A DNA stretch of 64,000 nucleotides from Prolixibacteraceae bacterium (GTDB lineage Bacteria; Bacteroidota; Bacteroidia; Bacteroidales; Prolixibacteraceae): assembly GCA_019720755.1 (NCBI GenBank), contig CP081303.1, forward strand, positions 868,001 to 932,000, read 5' to 3'. The position numbers and the translations under genes are program-made. The notes under the pieces are model-generated. The model did not search any database and was not told where the DNA came from. It worked only from the letters and a program-made list of their open reading frames with translations. Positions 37,818 to 47,229 of this stretch are shown here, piece by piece (position 1 is the first letter of the stretch; each line of letters begins with the position of its first letter).

Positions 37818-39116
37818 CAGGGAAATTGCATTTATAACTTGTTGGATATTAGATAGAATTAACAAGTCTGTGAACGAGCGATAAGCTTTTCTCTATATTC
37901 ATCGACATATATTGCTCTATTTTTCTTCCATTTCAATGTTTTTTTGTTCTCCGTATCCAACTTTAAGATGTTAAGAGCCATTTTACAAAGCATATTCATA
38001 TTTTCAGCTGCATGATCTTTTTTTCGCTGCTGTTTATCTTCATTGAAGCTTACATCGAGTGTCCAATGAAGATTATTTTCGATTGCCCAATGTGAACGTA
38101 TAAGTTTATTAAACCTCTCAGCTGTTGTATCTAAAGAGGATATGTAATACCTCACATCACTTCGTTCTTTATTTGTTGAAGATTCTAATGTCTGGGTTGT
38201 TATTCTAATTAAACTATGGATACCTCTCCATTTGGTCAACACAGGAGCATCTTCAAAGTCATTTATTACATCACAAATACGAGTTTCAATTCTTCCATGA
38301 CCAAAGTCTTCTGTTATATTAGAATCACAAACAATATCTGTATTAAACTGAATATCAAGCTCCTCTTTAGTTTTCTTCTGATTGCCTTTTACTTGTAGAA
38401 TATAGTCACCTTCTTTTTCTAGTATTTTATTTGCAATTTCAGTTTGACAGCCCATTGCATCTGTTGTAACAACCATGCCTTTGATAGTAATAAGATCTAA
38501 CAATTCTGGAATGGCTGTTATTTCATTACTCTTTTTATTGGTGGTAACCTGTCCTAAACATAAACCATTATCTGAGGCAAAGGCAGAGACAACATGAATT
38601 GCATTCTTCTTTGCATTAGCAGATCCCTTAATGGTCTTTCCATCAATACCTATTACTTGATTAGATGTAAGCTTTGTTAAGCTTGAAGACCACTTGATAA
38701 AACACTCGTTAAAGAGAGAAGAATCTAAATGTCTAAATACTCGACCAATGGTATCGTGTGATGGAATCCCTGATGCGTACGGATAAAATTTTCTGAGCCA
38801 ATCGATTTTAAGCTCTCCAAATTGTGCAATATCTTCATTGGTTTTAAAACCACTTAATATAGCTGACAATGAAAGAAATAGAACTTCTATAAGTGGGTAC
38901 ATAAAATTGCCTTTTTGTATTCTTCGAGGATCTTCTAATGGAAGGAAATAAAGAGCAAACTTATTATCATAATTATTTACTATTGCTTCACTCATGTTTT
39001 TTTTAGAAAGGGACATCTCCCTTGAATAATAATACAGAATGTAAAAGGCAGAATATGCCATAACTAATGTAGCAAAGATAACAATATTTATTAATTACTT
39101 AAATGCAATTTCCCTG
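37818..39116 (-). mobile_element. ISAs1-family element, 1299 bp, with 10-bp duplication
   Basis: Ends CAGGGAAATTGCATTTA (left) and, read inward from the right, CAGGGAAATTGCATTTA. The 10-bp direct repeat TCGAAAATAA is at 37808-37817 and 39117-39126. Intact and at its original site. Confidence 0.95.
37859..39061 (-). CDS. ISAs1-family transposase
   Basis: A 400-aa DDE protein with VIGIDGKTIKGS (first Asp), VVTTDAMGCQ (second Asp), and SHWAIENNLHWTLDVSFNED (final Glu region). The N-terminal DDE_Tnp_1-associated segment contains PLEDPRRIQKGNFMYPL. The first ATG is used; one at residue 16 (MSLSKKNM) is a reasonable alternative start. Confidence 0.93.
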   Translation of the reverse strand: MAYSAFYILYYYSREMSLSKKNMSEAIVNNYDNKFALYFLPLEDPRRIQKGNFMYPLIEVLFLSLSAILSGFKTNEDIAQFGELKIDWLRKFYPYASGIPSHDTIGRVFRHLDSSLFNECFIKWSSSLTKLTSNQVIGIDGKTIKGSANAKKNAIHVVSAFASDNGLCLGQVTTNKKSNEITAIPELLDLITIKGMVVTTDAMGCQTEIANKILEKEGDYILQVKGNQKKTKEELDIQFNTDIVCDSNITEDFGHGRIETRICDVINDFEDAPVLTKWRGIHSLIRITTQTLESSTNKERSDVRYYISSLDTTAERFNKLIRSHWAIENNLHWTLDVSFNEDKQQRKKDHAAENMNMLCKMALNILKLDTENKKTLKWKKNRAIYVDEYREKLIARSQTC

Positions 39117-39126
39117 TCGAAAATAA

Positions 39127-39513
39127 ATCTTCTAGATCATCCCTAATACTGTCTTCTTGGTTATAATTTCTTAAACTTCTTATAACATAAGGAACTGCAT
39201 TTGTTTTTTAAATAACAACACAAAATCATTACTTACACCTATCGCTTAAATTTGTAATTATTTGTAATTTTATGTTTATTAATATTGTTTCAAATATATA
39301 ATATAATTTAAATAGGTTGTTCATATCTACGTTATTTATAGTACATCAAAACTATAAATAAACCATCAAAATTATTTTATTTAATCTTATATCTTGGGAT
39401 AGGTACAAAATGCATATGGTGTAATATGCTATATGTGTGACAGTTAAGAGTTGTGATCTTTTTATGGTTCATCCACATTTTGCGTATATATCTTGATGCA
39501 TTGCTTTTATTTT
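39127..39513. other. Short spacer between ISAs1 and IS66 copy 3
   Basis: About 390 bp, AT-rich, no supported gene or recognisable end of the ISL3 element that should once have been here. Confidence 0.4.
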
Positions 39514-41176
39514 GTAACTACTCAGGTTCTTTTTGAGTATAATAATCACACAAAAGTTCCAAACACGTTGTTTTAGTGATGATTGTTAATAATAATAGGC
39601 CGTATTGTTGATTACTTTCTGTTATATTATTTTCTAATTTGTCAAGATCAATGAATCTTTGTAATCATGATAACAATAGATCGTTTAGAACGAGAGAATC
39701 AAGCTTTAAAGAAGCAGGTTGAGACATTACTGAAAGAGCTAGACAGAGTGATGTCACGAGTTCAAGCTTTGTCACAAGAGAATACTATGCTTCATGAAAA
39801 AGTAAAGGATCTAGAAGACAAACTATCGCGTAATCATAAAAACAGTAGTAATAGTAGTTTTCCACCTTCAAGAGATTTACATACAGTAAAGAAAAATCAA
39901 TCACTTCGAAATAAATCCACTAGGAAATCCGGAGGTCAACCCAACCATAAAGGATCGACATTTCAACAGAGTGATTTCCCAACAAGCATAGAGTCATATT
40001 ATCCTACATCGACGTGTCAGTGTGGTAATACATTAAATCAAGAAGACGCTAGCTTGTTATGCAAACGTCAGGTTTTTGACATACCACCTGTTCTTGAACA
40101 AATCTGCACGGAGCATCGTCTTTATGAAAATAGATGCAGTTGTGGTCAACTACACAAAGGTTCTATGCCCTCGAATATAAAAGCACCTGTCCAATACGGT
40201 TCTCATTTACGTTCACTAATTGTAAGCTTGTATGTTGAACATTATATCCCTTTAAACCGTATTGGTTCACTAGTGGAAGAGATAACATCATTTAAAATTG
40301 GAGATGGGACTATTACTAATATTTTAAATAAAGCCCAAGAGGTGATGACTCCTTTATATGAATCACTTCGTGAATCGATATCCAAATCCAGTGTAGTTGG
40401 CTCAGACGAAACAGGTTGCAAGATCAATGGAGGCAAAGGATGGATGTGGGTATGGCAAAATCATGAGGTAACATTCATTACAGCCAATAAGTCTAGAGGG
40501 TATAAAGTTGTCGTAGAAAATTTTAAAAAAGGATTTATTAATGCGACCTTAGTCAGTGACTGTTATGCTTCGCAATTAAAAACTCCAGCCAAACATTATC
40601 AACTATGTTTAGCACATTTACAACGAGAATTAATCTATATTAAACAACAAACGAATAACAGTTGGGCAGAGGATATTTTGAATATATTCTATAAAGCCAT
40701 GAAATTAAAGAGAGAATCAGCCGAGAACCAATATCCTTTAAAAGACAAATCAATATTTAAAGAACAGCTTTTATTGCTGTTGAAAAATGACGAGTATGAC
40801 GATCAGCTAGATGAGATCAAGACATTACGGAGTCGATTAATTAAAAGGATTGATAGTGTGTTTACTTTCTTAGAGTATTACGAAGTTCCTTTTGACAACA
40901 ATGCATCCGAAAGGTCAATACGTAATATTAAAATAAAACAAAAAGTATCTGCAGGTTATCGAACAGAAGAAGGAGCCCAAAGGTATGCCATGTTACGCTC
41001 TATTGTTGATACACTTAAAAAACAAGGAAAGAGTGTAGTGAGAATGATTGCTCATTGGTTATCTCAAAACCATCTTAAGGTCAGTTGGCAATAAAATAAT
41101 TTACACATTATATATTTTCTGAACCTCCATTCTTTAGCGAATGGAGGCTAAACTATAAATGAACCTGAGTAGTTAC
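39514..41176 (+). mobile_element. IS66-family element, 1663 bp, copy 3
   Basis: Same ends and length as copies 1 and 2. Flanking 8-mers TTTATTTT (left) and TTATTTAC (right) do not form a duplication. It abuts the N-terminal coding region of an ISL3 transposase, whose left inverted repeat is missing, so a deletion has removed the original left flank. Confidence 0.88.
39667..41094 (+). CDS. IS66-family transposase, copy 3
   Basis: 475 aa with the domain order given for the copy at 1383. Distinguished by MITIDRLERENQALKKQVET at the start and KSGGQPNHKG instead of KPGGQPNHKG. Frame intact. Confidence 0.93.
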   Translation: MITIDRLERENQALKKQVETLLKELDRVMSRVQALSQENTMLHEKVKDLEDKLSRNHKNSSNSSFPPSRDLHTVKKNQSLRNKSTRKSGGQPNHKGSTFQQSDFPTSIESYYPTSTCQCGNTLNQEDASLLCKRQVFDIPPVLEQICTEHRLYENRCSCGQLHKGSMPSNIKAPVQYGSHLRSLIVSLYVEHYIPLNRIGSLVEEITSFKIGDGTITNILNKAQEVMTPLYESLRESISKSSVVGSDETGCKINGGKGWMWVWQNHEVTFITANKSRGYKVVVENFKKGFINATLVSDCYASQLKTPAKHYQLCLAHLQRELIYIKQQTNNSWAEDILNIFYKAMKLKRESAENQYPLKDKSIFKEQLLLLLKNDEYDDQLDEIKTLRSRLIKRIDSVFTFLEYYEVPFDNNASERSIRNIKIKQKVSAGYRTEEGAQRYAMLRSIVDTLKKQGKSVVRMIAHWLSQNHLKVSWQ

Positions 41177-42379
41177 TTATTTACAGCCGCCTTGCATATT
41201 GAAAGTCCATTTTATATTGATTATTTAGATTTTGACACAGCCAATAAACGACTAGATGTTCATGTTTCTTTTACAAGAGGATCTAAATTTAGTTATGATG
41301 GTGAATGTGATCTAAGTGTACATGATACAAGAGAGAAACGTTCGCAGCATTTGAATTTCTTTGAAAATGAATGTTTCATAATAGCTAAAGTATCAAGAGT
41401 AATAACAAGATCTGATAGAGTTGTCACCTTACCTATGAGTTGGGAGGGAACAGTGAGTGGTTTTACACTACTATTTGAGGCGCTCTTATTACCATTACTT
41501 AGTAATATGCCAGTACATAAAGTATCGAAGCTTACAGGTATCTATGTTGATAAATCTAGGTCTACTGAAGATTTTACTGATCTAGAAGTGGTTGGTATTG
41601 ACGAGACTTCATGTAAAAAGGGCCATAATTACGTAACACTATTTGTCGATTTAAAGGAACGAAGAACTGTACATGTCTCGGAAGGAAAAGGGTCTGACAC
41701 GATTGCTTCATTTTGTGAGATTATCCCTCATAAGAAAGAAGAAGACATGCCAATAGAATCAGATTGTATCAAACAAGTTAGTTGTGATATGTCACCCTCC
41801 TTTATTAGCGGGGTACAAAAGCATCTACCTAAATCATCTATTACATTTGATAAATTTCATATTATGAAACTTATCAATGAAGCAGTGGATAGTGTTCGAC
41901 GCACTGAATGTAAGGAAGAAGAGTGTTTAAAAGGTCACCGATATTTGTTTTTAAGTAATCAAGACAATTACACAAAAAAGCAAGAGGAGTCTTTTAATGA
42001 TCTAAAGATATCTCATAGTAAATTAAAAAGTTTTAGAGCATTACGCATAAGAGAAAGTTTCCAAGATATTTATTCCTATGCTAATACGATTGAAGAGTTC
42101 GAATGCTTATTGAAACAATGGTATTATTGGGCAACACACTCAAGATTAGAACCCAATAAGAAGGTGGCTAAAACAATAAAAAATCATTGGAATGGAATCG
42201 TTAAGTGGATGGATACTAAACTTAACAATGGAATTTTAGAAGGCCTTAATTCTATTGTCCAATCCGCAAAAAGAAGAGCACGTGGGTTTAGAAAAACAGA
42301 GAATTTTATTACGATGATATACTTGATCACAGGTAAATTAGATTTTAGAAAAATCAACAAACATTATCGCTCTTTTTAG
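41159..42379 (+). CDS. ISL3-family transposase with IS66-derived start
   Basis: A 406-aa frame. From residue 7 on it follows ISL3 transposases: LFTAALHIESPFYIDYLDFD, VHDTREKRSQHLNFFENE, SGFTLLFEALLLPLL, VVGIDETSCKKGH (first Asp), DMSPSFISG (second Asp region), and GLNSIVQSAKRRARGFR. The first six codons (MNLSSY) come from the right end of IS66 copy 3, so the start is a hybrid created by insertion. Between LTGIYVDKSRS the usual helix spacing seems short, which may reflect an internal deletion. Activity is doubtful because the left end is missing. Confidence 0.85.
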   Translation: MNLSSYLFTAALHIESPFYIDYLDFDTANKRLDVHVSFTRGSKFSYDGECDLSVHDTREKRSQHLNFFENECFIIAKVSRVITRSDRVVTLPMSWEGTVSGFTLLFEALLLPLLSNMPVHKVSKLTGIYVDKSRSTEDFTDLEVVGIDETSCKKGHNYVTLFVDLKERRTVHVSEGKGSDTIASFCEIIPHKKEEDMPIESDCIKQVSCDMSPSFISGVQKHLPKSSITFDKFHIMKLINEAVDSVRRTECKEEECLKGHRYLFLSNQDNYTKKQEESFNDLKISHSKLKSFRALRIRESFQDIYSYANTIEEFECLLKQWYYWATHSRLEPNKKVAKTIKNHWNGIVKWMDTKLNNGILEGLNSIVQSAKRRARGFRKTENFITMIYLITGKLDFRKINKHYRSF

Positions 42380-42407
42380 GATTACCCACCAAAGTTTGGA
42401 AAGAGCC
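41177..42407 (+). mobile_element. ISL3-family element, left end lost
   Basis: The right inverted repeat, read inward, is GGCTCTTTCCAAACTTTGGT, ending at 42407, a typical ISL3 terminus. No matching left repeat is found upstream; IS66 copy 3 occupies that position. The element is therefore immobile on its own. Confidence 0.8.
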
Positions 42408-43355
42408 TGTTTTTAGGTCCCCAGTTTGATACTTTTAGATTGTAAAAGGTCACGCTCTTTGATCTATTTTTACCTTTTTCTGTGATTCTCAAGATATAGT
42501 GTTGTGGTGTTGTGTTATCGTAGCGGCAATTAATATAGAAGACTGCCCCAAAACTATATAGAAAAAACAGAAATGTAATGAGTAAAATCGAGCCATAATC
42601 TCTAAGTTTTTTAAACATAAGTGTGATCTGATTCCTTCCTATAATAAGTAGGATTAGCAGAGATAACACTACGAGACTTGTTTTTAGCCAAACATTAGAA
42701 TATTCATAGATGTTGTATTTCCCCACTGCACCAGTTATCATTGCAATAGATGAAAAGACAAGGGCAAAAATTACAGAAGGAAATTCACATTCACCGTAAA
42801 TCATTTGGATGTATCCTTCAAAATATAGGATTGCAAAAATCGCAATGAAAGGAATTGCAAGAATCGCAAAAATCGCATAGTCAGACATGTCTGATATCAT
42901 GCCCCAGATTAAAGAAATGGCTCCAAGTGTATTGATAACTATGGCTGTTTTTTTAGCAAGGGCTAGTTTTTCTTGATTTATCTCTTTAATTGGCGCATTT
43001 TTCTTTTCGTTTAACTTTTTCTGTTCAACCTCCCGTTGCTCGATTACATCGCACGCTTCAAATGTCTGGCTAATCCAAGAGAATAGATTATCATAGCCTA
43101 CGACTCCTCTGTTGACCTTAATCCTCTTTTTTTGTTTGTCTTTAGGAATTAATAGAAGATATCCAGGGTTTTCTCGACAACCTTTAATTTCATCAAAGTA
43201 TAGCTCTCTCTTTTGGGGTTTAAAATAACCGTAAGAGGTTAGCTTATCTTCCTCCACAATAAGGCGCTCTCTTTGTACATCCAGGTTTCCCATGATGCTA
43301 AAAACGTTTATCACTGTTATGATAGGTAGGGTAATAAGAAGATAAATGGGGGTAC
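42408..43355 (-). pseudogene. Multi-pass membrane protein, main fragment (3' end lost to ISL3)
   Basis: The frame continues the gene that starts at 44899. After the IS4 duplication it reads GTPIYLLITLPIITVINVFSIM and then a soluble stretch (about 80 residues) with VEEDKLTSYGYFKPQKRELY. Five to six hydrophobic segments follow (TAIVINTLGAISLIWGMI; YAIFAILAIPFIAIFAILYF; FPSVIFALVFSSIAMITGAV; SLVVLSLLILLIIG; ILLITFLFFLYSFGAVFYIN). It runs into the ISL3 right end, where the last eight codons are IS-derived. I do not recognise the family. Confidence 0.7.
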
Positions 43356-43366
43356 CTAAGAATAGT

Positions 43367-44793
43367 TTGGCTACCTCCCGTTTTTTTAGTCAGAAATCTA
43401 GATTGAGTCTCATTTGTCCTACGTCTACTTGTGTCTGTTTACTCTGTATTATATGTTTTGTGTAAACATTTGCCAATAAAATTTTAATTATCGTACTTAT
43501 CTTATAATAGATAAAATTTCTGAGTTCAGATACCTTGTTTTTATCAAGTATCTTAATTTTGCTATCTAGCAACAACCTTAGATGCATGGACTCTAATGTG
43601 TTATAAAGGATTCCCATTGCAATGGTTAAAATTGCCAACATGCATTGCAGTCCATCAAACTTCTTTATTTGTATATTCTCTAAATCATAGCTTGATTTGA
43701 TATGTCTATGGTATTCTTCTATTTTCCAACGAAAGCCATATGCTTGAAAAGCTTCCCTAATAACTTCTGTTATTGTATGCTTAGGTGAATTGGTTAATAA
43801 CCAACATTTCCCTCCTGATTTGCGTTTTGTAGCAACAAGCCATAGCTCAAATTCCCTCTGCTTTATTCTATATTTAACCTTAACAGCACCACACTCAAAG
43901 TTTATCTTTTTACTTTTGTTTTTGCCTCTTTTATTGGCAGTTAATTCCATGAAGAATGGAATCTTTTTCCCAATTGTAGATACAGTAGTTTCTTTGCCTT
44001 TGTATATTAATTTGGTATTCTTTTTCAATCTGATTATGAAGTTATTTTGTTGACTAACAACATAATCCTTAATAATCTGACGATCAAATCCTCGATCAAA
44101 CACACAAGTTACATTCTTATAAATAGCATTATCTACTTCTTTTAATGCTTCGATTGCTTCATTATTTTCACTCTTGGCTCCATGATCGAAACTGTACAGC
44201 TTATTATACAAAGGTGTCATCTTATTGGCCTTATCAATATGTACAACATTCATAAGCCAATAACCTAATCCAACCTTATTTTTCTCATCTCCATCTTTTA
44301 CAAAATCCAGACCTTCCATGGTCTTAGCATATTTCTTTTGAATATCTGATCCATCAAATAGAATGTAGTCTCCTTCATGAATTGTATCTGACACACAATC
44401 CATATGGCCTCTAAGAAGTTTTAAAAAGAAACCTTTTTTATTGTAATGATTCCGAAGCCTTTTGGTCGTTTGTTGTTTGTCTATAGAATCCCCTATAGCT
44501 GTTGCTATTTGATTGATAATAACAGACCCTGTCTTAAGAATACCTGTTGTTATCTCACGTGTACAACGTAATTCTGGTTTGGTTAAATGACTATTTAATT
44601 TACAAAAATATAGACTTAACTTGTTCTGTATTTGTTTTGTAAGTATCTTGTTCATGAGCTAGGTTTTAAATGATTATGTTTTCACACTTAAAATAACATT
44701 TTTAATCTAGCTTTCCTCGTTTTTACACATATATTATATTGTGAATGTCAGATACTTGCAGTAATAATACAACTTTTTTCGGGAGGTAGTCAA
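43367..44793 (-). mobile_element. IS4-family element, 1427 bp, with 11-bp duplication
   Basis: Ends TTGGCTACCTCCCG (left) and, read inward from the right, TTGACTACCTCCCG. The 11-bp duplication CTAAGAATAGT is at 43356-43366 and 44794-44804. Removing the element restores a continuous minus-strand frame in the target. Confidence 0.95.
43390..44655 (-). CDS. IS4-family transposase
   Basis: A 421-aa DDE transposase with LFDGSDIQKK (first Asp), CVFDRGFDRQ (second Asp), and the Y(2)R(3)E(6)K-like FRWKIEEYHRHIKSSYDLENIQ segment that identifies the IS4 family. The frame is intact and the element has a fresh duplication. Confidence 0.93.
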   Translation of the reverse strand: MNKILTKQIQNKLSLYFCKLNSHLTKPELRCTREITTGILKTGSVIINQIATAIGDSIDKQQTTKRLRNHYNKKGFFLKLLRGHMDCVSDTIHEGDYILFDGSDIQKKYAKTMEGLDFVKDGDEKNKVGLGYWLMNVVHIDKANKMTPLYNKLYSFDHGAKSENNEAIEALKEVDNAIYKNVTCVFDRGFDRQIIKDYVVSQQNNFIIRLKKNTKLIYKGKETTVSTIGKKIPFFMELTANKRGKNKSKKINFECGAVKVKYRIKQREFELWLVATKRKSGGKCWLLTNSPKHTITEVIREAFQAYGFRWKIEEYHRHIKSSYDLENIQIKKFDGLQCMLAILTIAMGILYNTLESMHLRLLLDSKIKILDKNKVSELRNFIYYKISTIIKILLANVYTKHIIQSKQTQVDVGQMRLNLDF

Positions 44794-44899
44794 CTAAGAA
44801 TAGTGGTAACAATCCAAGAATTGTGAAAATACCAAGCGCCAATGTTGTAAAAATCCAACGAGAATTAATATGGGCTTTCGTTACTTTAAATTCGTACAT
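44794..44899 (-). pseudogene. Multi-pass membrane protein, 5' fragment
   Basis: ATG at 44899 encodes 35 residues (MYEFKVTKAHINSRWIF, then a hydrophobic TTLALGIFTILGLLPLFL) up to the IS4 element. Joined in frame with 42408-43355 through LPLFLGTPIYLL. Confidence 0.75.
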
Positions 44900-45043
44900 A
44901 GGAACGATTCGTTTGTAAGGTTTTGTGTCTGTCTTTTATAAAAGACATATATCAAATATATTAAATTGATTAGAAAAAAATGTATAATTAACATCAAATG
45001 CTATGAATCCTAATATATCTCACGTTTAATAGCCCCCTAGGTC

Positions 45044-45820
45044 TTATCTATCAAGCCATCGTTTGAATATGGCTGCCTTATCCTTGCCAACAACGATATC
45101 CATATGGTGTGTCGGTTCTGTTTCTAGTTTGAGTTTTCCATTAAAATAGTAATGTACTCTTTTGATGGCTTCGATATTGACAACGACTTGCCTGTTTATT
45201 TTAAAATAACAACTAGGATCTAGTTGGTCTTTTAAACTCTCTAATGAGTGGTTTATGGGGTACTCTCTCTTTTCGAAGGTGACAGCAAAGGTTACCCCAT
45301 GGCTGCTGTAGAATAGGGCAATTTGTTCCATAGGTAGAAAGAAGAAAGATTCGTTAGACTGAATAAGAAATCGTTTTCTGTAATCGTTATGTTTATTCTG
45401 TATTATAGATGCCATCTCATTATAGTCAATGGAAGCATTTTTCTGTTGAATAAACTGTTTGTTATACTGAAGATACTTCTCGAGTGCTGCTTGTAGCTCC
45501 TCTTTTTCTATCGGTTTTAGTAGGTAGTCTAAGCTATTTACTTTGAATGCTTGTAGGGTATATTCATCGTAGGCGGTGGTAAAGAGGATCATGCTCTCTA
45601 CTTGGATATGTTTAAAAATCTCGAAGCTCTTCCCATCGGATAGTTGAATGTCTAATAGGATCACTTCGGGATGTTTATTATTACGTAGCCACTTTATGGC
45701 AGCTTGGTTACTGCTAAGGCATCCTACCACTTCTGTCTCAATCTCTATCTCTTGAAGTGTCTCTTTGAGCAGTCGTTGAGCTGGTATTTCGTCTTCTATT
45801 ATCAGTGTTTTTATAGCCAT
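45044..45820 (-). CDS. LytTR-family response regulator
   Basis: A 258-aa regulator. Receiver domain (residues 1-120): acidic EDE near the start, phospho-acceptor Asp in VILLDIQLSDG, Lys in YLLKPIEKEE. C-terminal LytTR DNA-binding domain (about 145-256): IQSNESFFFLPMEQIALFYS and INRQVVVNIEAIKRVHYYFNGK. It starts 1 nt after the stop of the kinase gene, so the two are co-translated and form a pair. The target genes are unknown; Bacteroidota LytTR pairs often act on neighbouring membrane or envelope genes. Confidence 0.93.
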   Translation of the reverse strand: MAIKTLIIEDEIPAQRLLKETLQEIEIETEVVGCLSSNQAAIKWLRNNKHPEVILLDIQLSDGKSFEIFKHIQVESMILFTTAYDEYTLQAFKVNSLDYLLKPIEKEELQAALEKYLQYNKQFIQQKNASIDYNEMASIIQNKHNDYRKRFLIQSNESFFFLPMEQIALFYSSHGVTFAVTFEKREYPINHSLESLKDQLDPSCYFKINRQVVVNIEAIKRVHYYFNGKLKLETEPTHHMDIVVGKDKAAIFKRWLDR

Positions 45821-45821
45821 A

Positions 45822-46892
45822 TTATGCCTCTATTAGTGGAATGAAGATGATGAATTCTGTCTCTGTTTGTTCGATCTTTAGTGTTCCTTGGTTTAGAAGT
45901 TCGAAGCGTTTGATCAGATTGGATAGCCCTGTGTGTGTTGAATCTATATTTTCTTTGAGTTGTAAGCTATTTCGTACGATTAACTGATTGGTTCCTTGTG
46001 TCTCAATAGCAATATGTAAAACTTGATCGATATTTGCAATATTGTGTTTGATGGCATTCTCAAGAAGTATCTGCAGGGTTAGAGGAGGAACCTCTTTGTC
46101 TAGAAAGTTTTCTGGCACCTTACATGAGTAGTCCAAAGCATCACCAATTCTCACTTTATGAAGGAAAATAAAAGAGTCGATAAATTCTAACTCTTTTCTA
46201 AGCGAGATGAGATCGTAGTTCTTACTTTGAAGTACGTAGCGATATACTTTAGACATTTTTCTCGTAAATGAGATCGCTGTTTCGGGATCGTGTTTTATTT
46301 CGGAGATTAATACATTCAGGCAGTTAAAAAGAAAGTGTGGGTTGACTTGATTTTGTAAGATCTTATATTCAGCCTTTAGTCTTTCCTCTTTGTAGTGTGC
46401 TGCATCCAATAGGGAGATTTGCCACTGTTTGAAGAAATTCATAGCCATAGAGATGCTGATACATCCAAGAAGTAGTACGAATGCCCCTATAAAAATGATG
46501 ACAGTAGCAGGGGGATATGCTAAATATTTTCCATTGATATAGTACCAGATCGTAAATGGAATGACAATAGATAAAAACGACCACCCAAGTATTGTTAACA
46601 ATTGAATGATCAACCTTTTTCGAGGGTTATCAAACCAAGGGAGCTTTCTATTTAAGTATCGATCCAAAAAAAGATTGCCTTCGGTGCTTAAGTTAAAGAA
46701 TAGTAGGTATAATAAGCCGAAAATAGCTTTGGGAAAAGGTGGATTGAATTCAATATCATCTGGCATGGTGAATTGAACCAATTGCATTACAAAAATGGCA
46801 TATACCGAAACCAAAACGACTCTCTTCACTGCATGATACCAATCTTTCTTTTTATCCATATTTTTCTTATTGCGTCTTATTTGTGAGTCCAA
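45822..46892 (-). CDS. LytS-type sensor histidine kinase
   Basis: A 356-aa kinase with four predicted membrane helices in the first 160 residues, then the His_kinase domain with the phospho-acceptor His in NQVNPHFLFNCLNVLI, and the ATPase region ENAIKHNI...HTGLSNLIKRFELL. The family autophosphorylates and passes phosphate to a LytTR regulator, here the next gene. No extracytoplasmic sensor domain is present, so the signal is probably within the membrane. The first ATG is used; another is at residue 12. Confidence 0.9.
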   Translation of the reverse strand: MDSQIRRNKKNMDKKKDWYHAVKRVVLVSVYAIFVMQLVQFTMPDDIEFNPPFPKAIFGLLYLLFFNLSTEGNLFLDRYLNRKLPWFDNPRKRLIIQLLTILGWSFLSIVIPFTIWYYINGKYLAYPPATVIIFIGAFVLLLGCISISMAMNFFKQWQISLLDAAHYKEERLKAEYKILQNQVNPHFLFNCLNVLISEIKHDPETAISFTRKMSKVYRYVLQSKNYDLISLRKELEFIDSFIFLHKVRIGDALDYSCKVPENFLDKEVPPLTLQILLENAIKHNIANIDQVLHIAIETQGTNQLIVRNSLQLKENIDSTHTGLSNLIKRFELLNQGTLKIEQTETEFIIFIPLIEA

Positions 46893-47140
46893 GTTATTGT
46901 AAAAGGAGGTTCTTCTTGTCGTGTGAAAAAGTAGATTCTCCCATTCTATGTAGCTATTTTAAGAAAAACTATCCATGAAATAGAAATGTTCAGTAGATCT
47001 TTTATGATACAATAACATTAAGGTATGAAATTGTGATCATGGGGGATGTCATTTGGACTTCTGTCTTAAATAATTGGAAAAGATATCTGCCAAGCATAAG
47101 CTAACGAAAGAGGCAAACCTTTTTAGGGGAGGTAGATTGG
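46893..47140. other. Spacer upstream of the kinase
   Basis: About 250 bp of AT-rich DNA holding the presumed promoter of the two-component operon. Nothing else is seen. Confidence 0.4.
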
Positions 47141-47179
47141 TTGTTATTATAAGAGTCCAAAAAAGGACTCCTATAACAA
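47141..47179 (-). terminator. Terminator of the DJ-1/PfpI operon
   Basis: An inverted repeat with outer arms TTGTTAT / ATAACAA and inner arms GAGTCC / GGACTC around an A6 loop, about 50 bp after the stop at 47230. Confidence 0.65.
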
Positions 47180-47229
47180 CGATAATAAACAATAATTATA
47201 AACTATGTAGGGGGGTATATTTTTGTCTT

